64,000 nucleotides of DNA from CAVWXT01 sp963759115 (GCA_963759115.1 CAVWXT010000001.1:434001-498000), one strand, 5' to 3'. Shown: positions 9,822-24,098, numbered from the stretch's first letter. Made by a program: numbers and translations. The notes: generated by a model not told the origin, from the sequence alone.

Positions 9822-9930
9822 GTTGGGGTGGCAGTTAAGCTACCCACGTTGGGCGGGCGGTTGAACTGCCATCCCAACCAGTAAAGAGCCTGGTCCGTTG
9901 GGGCGGCCGGTGAACCGCCGCCCCAAGCGG
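9822..9930. repeat. Two gttgggg-type palindromes
   Basis: gttggggtggcagtt (9822-9836) pairs with aactgccatcccaac (9864-9878). A second palindrome of the same flavour follows at 9897-9926. Related hairpins occur at 13796-13840 between rplL and rpoB. Confidence 0.55.
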
Positions 9931-9960
9931 CGAACAAAATGTGAGGAGGATCCTCTTCCC

Positions 9961-10365
9961 GTGGGCACGTTTTTTTACGAGTTCGTACGCGTCGGCGTTT
10001 ACAAGCGCAGCCAAGGGCGAATCACCCGGCAGATCACCTTTGCCGGGCTGGCGGTGACGCTCGCGCTGGGTCTGCTGCGGCTCAGTTCACTGATGGCCGG
10101 CAAGGGACCCGCGTTTCAGTTCGCCCTGCCCGGCGTGCTCTTGTTGATCAGCCTGTGGGGATCGTACCGACTGGTGAACTTTCCGGGCTTTGCCGATTTT
10201 TTGATCGCCGTGGAGGCGGAAATGAACAAGGTTTCCTGGCCTACGCGAACGGAATTGTTCCGCGCCTCGATGGTGGTGCTGATCATGATCTTCTCCTTGG
10301 CGGCGGTGCTCTTCGTGTACGATATTTCGTGGGGCGCGTTTGTCCGGAAGTTTGTGCTGAGCTAG
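9961..10365 (+). CDS. secE: Preprotein translocase subunit SecE
   Basis: 134 residues from the GTG at 9961, which follows a gaggagg RBS; no ATG lies in a better position. Membrane subunit of the SecYEG channel. Two extra hydrophobic segments come first (about residues 20-40 and 50-68), then the conserved SecE cytoplasmic helix around EMNKVSWPTRTELFRAS near 90-105, and the conserved transmembrane helix (VVLIMIFSLAAVLFVYD). It is longer than short one-helix SecE proteins. Followed 13 bases later by nusG, the usual partner. Confidence 0.9.
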   Translation: MGTFFYEFVRVGVYKRSQGRITRQITFAGLAVTLALGLLRLSSLMAGKGPAFQFALPGVLLLISLWGSYRLVNFPGFADFLIAVEAEMNKVSWPTRTELFRASMVVLIMIFSLAAVLFVYDISWGAFVRKFVLS

Positions 10366-10378
10366 GAACCCTGGCGTG

Positions 10379-11210
10379 ATGGACGACCCAAACATGGCGA
10401 ACGAACAGCCGGCCGCGGACTTGCCGCCCGAAGCCAACGTGGGCGAGAGCGAGTCTCCGGTCGTACCGCTGCCGGCCGCGGAGACGCCGCCGGCAGACGC
10501 CGCGCCCCTGCGCCGCCGAAATGCCGCCGCCGGTTGAGGTGGCAGCGGTCGAGGTACTGCCGATGGTTGAGGCGCCTGTGGCCGAAGCGCCGCCGGTCGA
10601 AGCGGCTGTGGCCGAAGCGGCCCCGGCTGCGGTACCGCCCGCGGAGCCGTCCGCTCCGGCCGAGGAGCCGAAATCGGACAAGATGGATTGGTACATCCTC
10701 AAGGTGCAGAGCAACCGGGAGGAATCGATCCGCGAAGGGCTGTTGCGGCGCGTGGCCATCGCCGGATTGGATCGCTACTTTGGCGACGTCATCGTTCCCA
10801 CCGAGAAGGTCACCGAGTTCAAGGGCGGAAAGAAGAAAGTCATCAAGCGGAAGTTGTATCCGGGCTACCTCGTCGTCCACATGGAAATCAACGACGACAC
10901 GTGGTTCCTGGTCCGCGAAACGCCGGGCATCGGCGATTTCACGGGCGCCGCGGGGCGTCCCAGCCCGATGCTCCCGCACGAAGTATCCCGCATCGTCGCC
11001 AAGCAAGAGGAAAAGAGCGAAAAGTCGCCGAAACTGAAGATCGCCTTCCGCGAGGGCGAGCGGGTGAAGATCAACGAAGGCACCTTCGAGAACTTCGAAG
11101 GGGAAGTGGACGCCATCGACGAAACGAACGGCCGGGTGACGGTGATGATCAACATCTTCGGCCGCTCGACGCCGGTGGAATTGGAATATTGGCAAATCGA
11201 AGCACTTTAG
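10379..11210 (+). CDS. nusG: Transcription termination/antitermination factor NusG with long N-terminal extension, one indel
   Basis: Binds RNA polymerase and links transcription to Rho and the ribosome. The conserved protein begins at MDWYILKVQSNREESI (10684), with the NGN domain and the KOW motif GERVKINEGTFENFEGEV near the end. In front is about 100 residues of Pro/Ala/Glu/Val-rich sequence. Translation from the ATG at 10379 hits a stop at 10540 unless an indel near 10505 is bridged; both sides keep the same biased composition, so I read one gene. The alternative is initiation at 10521 or 10684. The position between secE and rplK is canonical. Confidence 0.88.
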
Positions 11211-11251
11211 CCGCTTGCGGTTTAGCAGTGCAGTGACAACAAGCTAGAAAA

Positions 11252-11680
11252 ATGGCAAAACAACTAGTGGGCGAAGCGAAATTCCAGGTTCCCGGCGGCC
11301 AGGCCACGCCGGCGCCGCCGGTGGGCACCTCGCTGGGCAAGTACGGCATCAATCTGGGACAGTTCGTGCAGCAGTTCAACGAACGAACCAAGGAAGCCGG
11401 CGGAATGCCCATCCCCGTGGTGGTGCGGGTCTACAACGACCGCAGCTTCGAGTTCATCACGAAGAGTCCGCCCGCCGCCGCGCTGTTGAAGCAGGCGGCC
11501 GGCGTCGCCAAGGGTTCCGGCGTGCCGAACAAGGAGAAGGTGGGTAAGGTAACCATCGCGCAGGTCGACGAGATCTGCAAGACGAAGATGGCGGACCTCA
11601 ACGCCCGCGACCTCGAACACGCCCGGCGGCTGGTCGAGGGCACGGCCCGGAGCATGGGGATCGAGGTGTTGAAGGATTAG
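11252..11680 (+). CDS. rplK: 50S ribosomal protein L11
   Basis: 142 residues, normal family length. The start AKQLVGEAKFQVPGGQATPAPPVG contains the proline-rich GTPase-centre loop. FITKSPPAAALLKQAAG and the C-terminal rRNA-binding domain ending EGTARSMGIEV are typical. It binds the 23S rRNA GTPase-associated centre and is needed for stringent-response sensing by RelA-type enzymes. First gene of the L11-L1 pair. Confidence 0.96.
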   Translation: MAKQLVGEAKFQVPGGQATPAPPVGTSLGKYGINLGQFVQQFNERTKEAGGMPIPVVVRVYNDRSFEFITKSPPAAALLKQAAGVAKGSGVPNKEKVGKVTIAQVDEICKTKMADLNARDLEHARRLVEGTARSMGIEVLKD

Positions 11681-11778
11681 GGATTAGGGTTTAAGAAGTT
11701 TAGCAGCCGCCGACCACCGCTTCGCGGCGGTGCCCGCGGCGGCCCCAACTGACCACTGGCCACTGACCACTGATTGTT

Positions 11779-12462
11779 ATGCCGAAACTAGCGAAACGTA
11801 TGACGGCCATGTTGACCAAGACGCCGCCCAGCAAGAAAGCGCTGCCGGTGGCCGAGGCCGTGGCCATCCTGAAAACCTTCAACACCACCAAGTTCGACCA
11901 GTCGGTAGAGATTGCCGTGCGGTTAGGCGTCGATCCGAAGCAGGCCGACCAACTCGTGCGCGGCTCGATCGTGTTGCCCAACGGCATCGGCCGTACGTTG
12001 CGGGTGGTGGTGTTCGCCAAGGGCGACAAGGTGGACGAGGCCAAGGCCGCGGGGGCCGACGAAGTGGGCGGCCCCGAACTGGCCGAGAAGATCAAGGGCG
12101 GCTGGACCGATTTCGACGTGTGCATCGCCGCTCCCGACATGATGGGCGTGGTGGGCCCGTTGGGCAAGGTGCTCGGGCCGCGCGGCCTGATGCCTTCCCC
12201 CCGCGCCGGCACCGTTTCGCCCGACGTGGGCAAAGTGGTCAAGGAATACAAGGCCGGCAAGGTCGAGTTCCGCACCGACGCCGGCGGCAACGTACAGGCG
12301 GTGGTGGGCAAACTGAGTTTCGACGCGCCGAAGCTCGCCGAAAACATTTCGGCCTTCATCAATCACGTGATGGCCATCAAACCCGCCGCAGTCCGCGGGC
12401 AATACGTCAAGGGGATCGTCATCAGCGCCACGATGAGCCCGAGCGTGCGAATCCAAGCATGA
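11779..12462 (+). CDS. rplA: 50S ribosomal protein L1
   Basis: 227 residues, full length. Conserved segments include VEIAVRLGVDPKQADQLVRG, GPLGKVLGPRGLMP and the C-terminal ISATMSPSVRI. Forms the L1 stalk that releases deacylated tRNA and commonly represses its own operon. The 98-base gap after rplK holds a ggattagggattaggg word repeat and a second repeat based on gaccactg, an odd leader for an L11-L1 operon. Confidence 0.96.
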   Translation: MPKLAKRMTAMLTKTPPSKKALPVAEAVAILKTFNTTKFDQSVEIAVRLGVDPKQADQLVRGSIVLPNGIGRTLRVVVFAKGDKVDEAKAAGADEVGGPELAEKIKGGWTDFDVCIAAPDMMGVVGPLGKVLGPRGLMPSPRAGTVSPDVGKVVKEYKAGKVEFRTDAGGNVQAVVGKLSFDAPKLAENISAFINHVMAIKPAAVRGQYVKGIVISATMSPSVRIQA

Positions 12463-12480
12463 GTGACCGTCGACCGGTAG

Positions 12481-12535
12481 GTTATGCTTCTGCATAACGT
12501 GTGGGACCAAATAGGGCGTTGTGCTTACGCATAAC
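12481..12535 (+). promoter_or_regulatory. Tandem near-identical hairpins before rplJ
   Basis: gttatgc/gcataac with a 4-base loop (12481-12498) is followed by gttgtgc/gcataac with a 4-base loop (12518-12535). They lie 33 bases before the rplJ start, where an L10-L7/L12 autoregulatory leader would be expected. They could also be a repeat element. Confidence 0.35.
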
Positions 12536-12567
12536 CGACGCAGCTACGAGACAGACAAGAAGTTGAC

Positions 12568-13197
12568 ATGAGCAAGTACGTCAAGAACCTGATTACCGAA
12601 AACCTCCGCGAACGGTTGCGGAACGTCCACGACGCGTTGCTGGTGAACATGGTTGGCTTGAACGCCAATAGCAACTCGCGTTTGCGGGCGGAACTGCGGA
12701 GCAAGAACATCCACGTGATGGTCATCAAGAACAGTCTGGCGGCCCGCGCCGCCGAGGGCACGCCGCTGGCGCCGCTGTTCGAGGGCCTGAGCGGCACGGC
12801 CGCCCTCTGCTGGGGCAGCGAAGACATCGTCAGCCTAGCCAAAGAGATCACCAAACTGATCAAGGCCGACAAGTACGCTCCCTTCGCCGCGCGGGGCGGG
12901 GTGATGGACGGCGAACCCCTCACCGCGCCCCAGGTCGAGCAGGTCAGCAAGTGGCCCAGCCGGACCGAGCAGTTGAGCCTCCTGCTGGGGCAGATCCTCA
13001 GCCCGGGCGCCACGTTGGTCAGCCAGTTGAACTCCGTCGGCGGCGCGTTGGCGAGCCAGATCGAACAAAAGGGCGAAGGCGGAGAGGCGGAGGCCGCGGC
13101 CGACCCGTCCGCCCCCGAGTCGGCGGTCGCAGCCGAGCCGCCCGCCGCCGAGTCGGTGGCAACCGCGCCGGCCAGCGGCGAGCCGGCCGCAAGTTAA
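12568..13197 (+). CDS. rplJ: 50S ribosomal protein L10, C-terminally extended
   Basis: 209 residues, longer than the usual ~165-175. The body is typical: VKNLITENLRERL at the start, then the VVIKNSLAARAA-type RNA-binding region and PFAARGGVMDGEPLT. The last ~40 residues are Ala/Glu/Pro/Ser-rich and probably disordered. L10 anchors the L7/L12 stalk to the ribosome. Followed by rplL after 102 bases, as usual. Confidence 0.94.
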   Translation: MSKYVKNLITENLRERLRNVHDALLVNMVGLNANSNSRLRAELRSKNIHVMVIKNSLAARAAEGTPLAPLFEGLSGTAALCWGSEDIVSLAKEITKLIKADKYAPFAARGGVMDGEPLTAPQVEQVSKWPSRTEQLSLLLGQILSPGATLVSQLNSVGGALASQIEQKGEGGEAEAAADPSAPESAVAAEPPAAESVATAPASGEPAAS

Positions 13198-13299
13198 AGA
13201 CTGATAATTGCAGGGTGGCAGCGTGTCATCGGCAATCGAACCCGTACCCGAGTGTTTCATACCTAACGAACTTGAGTGTGAGAAAGGACTAACGTTGTC

Positions 13300-13713
13300 A
13301 TGGCGACAGACCAAGCAACCCGCGAATTTTCCGCGTTGAGCAAAGAGTTGGGCGACAAGATCGTCGGCTTGACCCTCAAAGAGGCGAAAGAGCTAAGCGA
13401 CTACCTGGAAGACGTTCACGGCATCAAGCCGGCCGCCGGCGGCGCGGTGATGATGGCGGCCCCGACGGACGGCGGCGGCGCGGCCGCGGCCGTGGCCGAG
13501 AAGACCGAATTCGACGTCGTCCTGGAAGGCTTTGGCGACAAGAAGATCGGCGTGATCAAGGTGGTCCGCGCCGCGACCAGCCTCGGGCTGAAGGAAGCCA
13601 AGGATCTGGTCGAAAGCGTCCCCGCCAAGATCAAGGAGGGCATCTCCAAGGAGGACGCCGAGAAACTGAAGAAAGAACTGGAAGAAGCGGGCGGCACCGT
13701 TTCCATCAAGTAG
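13300..13713 (+). CDS. rplL: 50S ribosomal protein L7/L12
   Basis: 137 residues. N-terminal dimerisation helices (EFSALSKELGDKIVGLTLKEAKELSDYLED), an Ala/Gly-rich hinge near 48-63, and a complete C-terminal domain with EKTEFDVVLEGFGDKKIGVIKVVR and LGLKEAKDLVESVP. Forms the stalk that recruits translational GTPases. The next gene is rpoB, separated by a repeat-rich gap of about 210 bases. Confidence 0.96.
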   Translation: MATDQATREFSALSKELGDKIVGLTLKEAKELSDYLEDVHGIKPAAGGAVMMAAPTDGGGAAAAVAEKTEFDVVLEGFGDKKIGVIKVVRAATSLGLKEAKDLVESVPAKIKEGISKEDAEKLKKELEEAGGTVSIK

Positions 13714-13747
13714 CGTTTCCATCGTCCGATCGCGTCACGCGGGAAGC

Positions 13748-13840
13748 AGACGTTTCGTCTCCTGGCGGCGTGTGCCCGCGGGAGACTTCCGTTGGGGGCG
13801 GCAGCCGTACTGCCGCCCATGGGGTGGCGGCTCGGCCGCC
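13748..13840. repeat. Hairpin cluster between rplL and rpoB
   Basis: agacgtttcgtct (13748-13760), gggcggcag (13796-13804) with ctgccgccc (13810-13818), and ggcggctcggccgcc just after. Possible attenuation or processing site between ribosomal stalk genes and RNA polymerase genes. The sequence style matches other intergenic palindromes in the window. Confidence 0.45.
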
Positions 13841-13921
13841 GCCCGAACGATGTTGTGCGCGGGCAGGACTTCTCCGGCAGCTTTGTTTGTATTGCACTTT
13901 CTCGTAGAAGGGTAATCCCTT

Positions 13922-16900
13922 ATGGCCACCTTGGCTCAACGACGGCTCCAACCTAAGGAAATTCGTCGCTTCGGCAGCCTTCGACCTCCTTACCTCATCC
14001 CCGACCTGACCGAAATCCAGACGCGCAGCTACGAGGCTTTTCTGCAATATGAGATCCCTGCTGCGAAGCGGAACGACCAGGGGATGGAAGGCGTATTGCG
14101 GGAGATCTTCCCCGTCGAAAGCTATGACAAGACGCTCCGCCTGGAGTACATCCGCTACGAACTCGGCAAGCCGCGTTACGAGCCCGACGAGTGCCGCCAA
14201 CTCCGCCTCACCTACGGCCGGCCCTTCAAGGTCTGGCTGCGGCTGACCAAAGAGCAGCCCATCGAGGAGGAAGTCTACCTCGGCGACGTCCCCATCATGC
14301 TCGGCGGCGGCGAGTTCATCATCAACGGGGCCGAGCGGGTGGTGGTCAGCCAACTCCACCGCAGCCCCGGCGTGGATTTCGTCAGCGAGGTCGAGGGCAC
14401 CGGCGAGCGCCGCTTGCAAAGCTGCCGCATCATTCCCGAACGCGGAAGCTGGATCGAACTGAACATCAACCGCAAGGAGAGCCTCTCCGTCCGCATCGAC
14501 CAGAGCGGGAAGTTTTCCATCATGACGCTGTTGCGGGCGATGGACCCCAACTACAGCGATAACGCCAACCTGCTGCGCGTCTTCAATGAAACGGAAGTGG
14601 TGAAGGTCGCCGACTCGCGCAACGCCGCGAAAATCGAGGGCAAGCTGGCGGTGGGCGACGTCGTCTATCCCGCCGATAGCCCGCGCCGGCGAGATCATCA
14701 TCGAGTGCGCCCAGAAGATCACCAAGAACGCCGCCGAGACGATCTGCACCTCCGGCCTGAAACAGATCGAGGTGATGAGCGAGCCGAAGAACCCCCTGCT
14801 GCTGAACGCCCTGGCCGACGACAATACGGCCAGCCACGAAGAGGCGCTGTTGCGGATCTATCAGCGCCTGCGGCCGGGCAATCCGCCGCAACTGGAAAAG
14901 GCCAAGGCCCTCTTCCACGAGAAGTTCTACGACACCAACCGCTACCGGCTGGGCCGCGTGGGCCGCTTCCGCATCAACCGCAAGCTCGGATTGGACATTC
15001 CCGAAACGGAGATGACGCTGCGTCCCGACGACCTCATCGCGGCCATCAGGTACCTGATGCGGCTCCGCAACGGCGAGCCCGACGTGGAAGTCGACGACAT
15101 CGACCACTTGGGCAACCGCCGCCTGCGCACGATCGACGAACTGGCCTCCGACGAACTGCGCAAGGGGTTCCTCAAGCTGCGGCGGACGGTCCAGGAGCGG
15201 ATGAGCTTAAAAGACCTGGAAGACATGACCCCCCGCAGCCTGGTCAACCCCAAGAGCATCTCGGCGGCCATCGAGTATTTCTTCGGCCGCGGCGAGCTCT
15301 CGCAGGTGGTCGACCAGACCAACCCCCTGTCGATGCTCACCCACGAGCGGCGGCTCTCGGCGCTGGGTCCCGGCGGCTTGAACCGCAAGCGGGCCGGCTT
15401 CGAGGTCCGCGACGTCCACATCTCCCACTACGGCCGCATCTGCCCCATCGAAACCCCGGAAGGCACGAACATCGGCCTGATCTCCAGCCTGGCCATTTAC
15501 GCCGGGGTGGACGAGTACGGCTTCCTCGTGACGCCTTACCAAAAGCTCAAGAATGGCCACTTGACCGAGGAAATCGAGTGGCTCCGGGCCGACCAGGAGC
15601 ACGAGGCGATTTTGGCCCCGGCCGATGCCCCGATCCAGAACGGCCGCGTGGTGGGCGACACGATCATCGCCCGCTACCACGGCGACTTCCAACTGGTGCC
15701 GGTCAACCAGGTGCAATACATCGACGTGGCGCCGGCCCAAATGGTGGGCGTCTCCGCCGGTTTGATCCCCTTCCTGGAACACGACGACGCCAACCGCGCC
15801 CTGATGGGTTCGAACATGCAGCGCCAGGCCGTGCCTCTGCTGGTGACGGAGCCGCCGCTGGTGGCCACCGGCCTGGAAAAAGAGACCGCTTTGAACTCGA
15901 GCATGCTCGTGCGCGCCCAGCGCAAGGGCACGGTCACCAGCGTCGACGCCTGCCACATCGCCATCGGCGGCGACCTGTACAAACTCCGCAAATTCGTGGG
16001 CCTCAACGAGCGGACCTGCCAGAACCAGAAGCCGATCGTCCAACTGGGCGACAAGGTGGAAAAAGGCCAGGTGATCGCCGACGGCGCCGCGATCCACCAG
16101 GGCGAGCTGTCCCTGGGCCGCAACGTGCTGGCGGCCTTCATGGCCTGGGACGGGTTCAACTTCGAGGACGCCATCATCATCAGCGAAGAGCTCGTGGAGA
16201 ACGACACCTACACCTCGATCCACATCGAGGAGTTCGACATCGAGATCCGCGAGACCAAGCTGGGCCGCGAGGAGTTCACCCGCGATATCCCCAACGTCAG
16301 CGAGAAACAACTGCGGAACCTGGACGAAAGCGGCATCGTGCGGGTGGGAACCTACGTCCGGCCGGGCGACGTGCTGGTGGGCAAGGTGTCGCCCAAGTCG
16401 AAGACCGAGCTGACGCCGGAAGAGAAGCTGCTGCACGCCATCTTCGGCCGCGCCGGCGAAGACGTGAAGAACGATTCGCTGGAAGTGCCTTCCGGCGTGG
16501 AAGGCATCGTCATCGGCACGCAGAAGTTCTCCCGCCGCATGAGCCTCAGCGAGGACGAGCGCAAGGCGTTCGAGGCCGCGTTGAAGGACGCCGAGGCCAA
16601 GGGCAACGAGCGGATCGCCGTGGCCTTCGGCGAGCTGGTCAAAGAGATCGAGGAGGTGCTCAAGAAGAAGCTCACCGACGAAGACAACAACCCGCTGGTG
16701 GAGAACCAGGAGCACCGCTACGTGGCCGAGCAGGCCCACCGCTTCAACATCGAGAAACTCGACATCCGCAGCCCGCAGCGCAAGGCCGACGTGGAGAAAC
16801 TGTACAAGAGCCTCTGGCCGGCGGTGGAGGCCACGAGCGACGCCAAGGAGCGCACGCTGAACTCGATGAAACGGGGCGACGAGCTCCGCAGCGGCGTGCT

Positions 16901-17633
16901 GCAGATGGTCAAGGTCTACGTGGCGGCGAAGCGGGTGATCTCCGTGGGCGACAAGATGGCCGGCCGGCACGGCAACAAGGGCGTGATCGCCAAGATCCTG
17001 CCCAGGGAAGACATGCCCTTCCTGCCCGACGGCAGGCCCGTGCAAATCCTCCTCAACCCGCTGGGCGTTCCCAGCCGTATGAACGTGGGCCAGATTCTCG
17101 AAACCCACCTGGGTTGGGCCAGCGCCGCCCTGGGGTTCCAGGCCATCACGCCGATCTTCGACGGGGCGACCGAGCAGGACATCCACGCGGCCCTCAAAGA
17201 CGCCGGCCTGCCCGAACACGGCAAAGCCCAACTCTACGACGGGCGCACCGGCGAGCCGTTCGAACAGCTTTCCACCGTGGGCTACATCTACATGCTGAAG
17301 CTGCACCACCTGGTCGACGACAAGGTGCATGCCCGGAGCACCGGCCCCTACTCGCTGATTACCCAGCAGCCGCTGGGCGGCAAGGCCCGCTTCGGCGGTC
17401 AGCGCTTCGGCGAAATGGAAGTCTGGGCGTTGGAGGGCTACGGCGCGGCCTACATCCTCCAGGAACTGTTGACCGTCAAGAGCGACGACGTGGAGGGCCG
17501 TACGAAAATCTACGAGGCCATGGTCAAGGGCGAAAACACGCTGGAAGCCGGCACGCCCGCCAGTTTCGACGTGTTGACCAACGAAATCCGCGGCCTGGCG
17601 TTGAACATGCAGTTAGAGAAGGCGCACATATAA
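13922..17633 (+). CDS. rpoB: RNA polymerase beta subunit, one indel
   Basis: About 1237 residues with one missing base near 14690: VVYPADS is followed, one frame over, by RAGEIIIECAQK. All diagnostic regions are present: the N-terminal RRFGSLRPPYLIPDL; the rifampicin-pocket segment around LSQVVDQTNPLS and THERRLSALGPGGL (the D, H and S at the common resistance positions are the sensitive-type residues); ICPIETPEGTNIGL; GDKMAGRHGNKGVI; and the C-terminal LGGKARFGGQRFGEMEVWALE. The end at EKAHI is normal, so the gene is complete and the cassette that follows did not truncate it. An essential gene cannot carry a real frameshift, so this indel calibrates sequence quality. Confidence 0.95.
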
Positions 17634-17683
17634 GAGATACTGGTTTGTTTCACCACTTGCGTTACTCAGGAGGAGTAGAAGCA

Positions 17684-18007
17684 ATGTGTACAGTCCTGAA
17701 TGCCGACTACCTTCTAGCCACCATTCTTTCAACCAAGAAGAGCGTGTCTTTCTGCTCATTGTGGGATGTTCGGAGCATGATTCACGCGAACGTTCAAAAT
17801 GTGGTTGTCGATATTTCCTCTCCCGCAGTCCATGCCGCACTGCACTACTACCCCGAGATATTTGAGAAGAAGAAGGACTCGATTGCGCGAGCGGCCGATG
17901 CGGAGAAATATCTGTCATCGAAGTACCTCGCATATGAGTTTACTGACGCGGTACCAGGAGAAATCCACCAGATAGTGAAGAAAGCGATAGCGGATTCCGT
18001 ACCGTAA
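17684..18007 (+). CDS. Orphan 107-aa protein in the rpoB-rpoC gap
   Basis: Not recognised. Own RBS (caggaggag, about 9 bases before the ATG at 17684), 50 bases after rpoB and 16 bases before the HD-domain gene, so translation as part of the operon is likely. The sequence is compact and mixed alpha/beta: LLATILSTKKSVSFCSLWD, then IHANVQNVVVDISS, then a Lys/Ala-rich helix EIFEKKKDSIARAADAEKYL and a C-terminal EIHQIVKKAI helix. No signal peptide or membrane segment. Base composition is clearly lower in GC than the flanking polymerase genes, as is the next gene, indicating that the two arrived together. It could be a partner or regulator of the HD protein; this is inference from position only. 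Confidence 0.6.
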   Translation: MCTVLNADYLLATILSTKKSVSFCSLWDVRSMIHANVQNVVVDISSPAVHAALHYYPEIFEKKKDSIARAADAEKYLSSKYLAYEFTDAVPGEIHQIVKKAIADSVP

Positions 18008-18023
18008 GTCTTATCGGGCCGAT

Positions 18024-19524
18024 ATGGGAACAGATAACGGGAAGAACAAAGAGTTTCGAGATCCGGTACACGGGTATATATCCGTGCCCGCCGATTGGTG
18101 CAGCGCGTTTATTGATACTGCGATCTTCCAGAGGCTTCGGCATATCGAACAGACATCTATGCGACCGTTGTACCCGTCTGCTCGCCATGACCGATTTGCG
18201 CACTCACTCGGCGTATACCATTTGGCGAAGATTGCGTTCCGCCATCTCAAAGCCAACACAGAAAAGTCGATCCTTGGCGGCGTCAAATTGGATGTTTACG
18301 AGGACAGTTTCCTGGCTGCGGCATTGATGCATGATTGCGCACGCGTGCTACTCGCATACCTTCGAGTATCTCTACGGCAAGGAAGAAAACGCCAAGAATA
18401 CTAGGGCCGAAGAATTCCTGTTTTCGGCTGTCGGCGACAAGGATTTCATTGACGACTATCAAGGGCGCGGCTTGCCCCCGGCAAACCACGAGATTTTCAG
18501 CGCGGCCTTGTTTCTTGATCGCTACAGGAAGGCTTTTGAAGACTTGCTGCCGGGAGGCAATCCGCTGCTGGTTGCCAGGATGATTACAGGTTGCATTCAC
18601 AGGGAGTGCAAGACGTCGCAAGAGCAGGTTGAGAATGCTCTGATCGTACTGATCAATGGGTCTACCATCGATGTCGACAAGTTGGACTACATTCTTCGGG
18701 ACACGTGGGCGTCCGGCGTGGACAACGTGTCCATTGATGTCCGAAGACTGCTGTCCGCGTTGGAACTCGTGGTCGCGCCGGTTGGATGGTTGGATGTGGC
18801 CTTCAGAAAATCGGCACTAAGTGTCTTGCAGAACGTGATTGATGGGAGAAACTACCTCTTCCGTTGGATATACTCGCACCACACGGTGTGCTACTACAAC
18901 CTCCTGCTGCGTCGCGCGGTTGAACTCTTGGACAAAGTGCTCTCGCCGCCCGGGGCAAAGGAGGCGTTCCTGGATGCGATTTCATCGAAGGATGCCTTTC
19001 AAACGCCTGTCACGGTCGGACCGTGCAGGGTGTTCTTGCCTTGTGATGATGACATTTACTGCCTGCTGAAATCCCATAAGGAGGACTCTCCGGAACTGAA
19101 AGAGTTGGTAGATGAGTTATTGAGCAGAACACCAACCCGGGTTCCATTATGGAAGACGCAAGCCGAGTTTGAGATCCTCTTTCATGCACGGACACTAGAA
19201 GATCGCAGCGCTATCCACCGAACGGCCAAGCAGTGGTTGCAGCCGGTAATGGGAAATGATCTGGTCGCCAAGGTGTTTGTTGAAGATGCCAAGCCAAAGG
19301 TGGTAGACCTATTGAACTTCGACGAGAGCAGGCTTTGGGTGAAGTTCAAGCTGTCCGGCAAGGATGAAATCAGGTCTTATCAGGAAGTCGCGGTGAATTG
19401 GCAGGAGGCGAAAGCGGAGAAGAGGAAGAAGTCGTTCTTCTACGTGTACATTCCGCGAGACGCGGCAGATAAAGCGTCGGAATGTATCAACGCGCTGGCA
19501 ACGGCAAAAGTGCGAGTTTCCTGA
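18024..19524 (+). CDS. HD-domain phosphohydrolase (dNTPase-like) inserted between rpoB and rpoC, one indel
   Basis: About 500 residues. It begins with FRDPVHGYISVP, typical of the COG1078/SAMHD1-like HD family. HDRFAHSLGVYHLA is at 55-68 and LMHDCA at 101-106 (metal-binding HD). The frame then shifts near 18340. Restoring two bases there (gca-ca-cgcg) gives HDCAHACYSHTFEYLYG, the expected continuation. IDVDKLDYILRDTWASGV downstream matches the family's second conserved block. Members hydrolyse dNTPs or related nucleotides; several bacterial dGTPase-type enzymes protect against phage by depleting dNTPs. The C-terminal ~200 residues are not recognised. Lower GC than rpoB and rpoC suggests transfer. 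Ends 45 bases before rpoC. Confidence 0.8.
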
Positions 19525-19569
19525 GGCAACATAGCCAAGAAAATCGTTCCCTAATTGGGAGGATTCACA

Positions 19570-23957
<4,388 letters not shown>

Positions 23958-23984
23958 AATACAGAAGAGTGGCGGAGCGGGGGC

Positions 23985-24098
23985 ATGATTGAACTGCCGT
24001 ACTCGCTGGTAGACGTACAACGTCCGCCGGATGACCGAAATCTACGAAGAGACGTGCGGCAACGGCGAGTGAATCTTTTCACGCCGCGGGAGGCATAG
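23985..24098 (+). CDS. 37-codon ORF, possible remnant of a HicB-like antitoxin
   Basis: Starts MIELPYSLV, which matches the opening of a common HicB-like/DUF1902-type small protein, then diverges into Arg-rich sequence and stops. It lies between rpoC and the DUF4160 gene. Best read as a degraded start of a toxin-antitoxin component; it may not be expressed. Confidence 0.3.
   Translation: MIELPYSLVDVQRPPDDRNLRRDVRQRRVNLFTPREA

Noticed and set aside
15207..17330. Long minus-strand open frame (707 codons) inside rpoB
   Set aside because: Antisense frame kept open by high-GC codon bias; no domain, and the composition is His/Ala/Gln/Val-rich noise opposite a conserved gene.
13922..18007. A single 1361-residue protein from the rpoB start to 18007
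   Set aside because: It follows the wrong frame after the rpoB indel near 14690. The beta-subunit motifs continue in the other frame to 17633, and the last 107 codons are a separate gene with its own RBS.
18024..19524. Treating the HD-domain gene as a pseudogene
   Set aside because: Its single frame break is of the same kind and size as those in rpoC and tssC (two bases lost from a dinucleotide run), and the motifs on both sides are intact.
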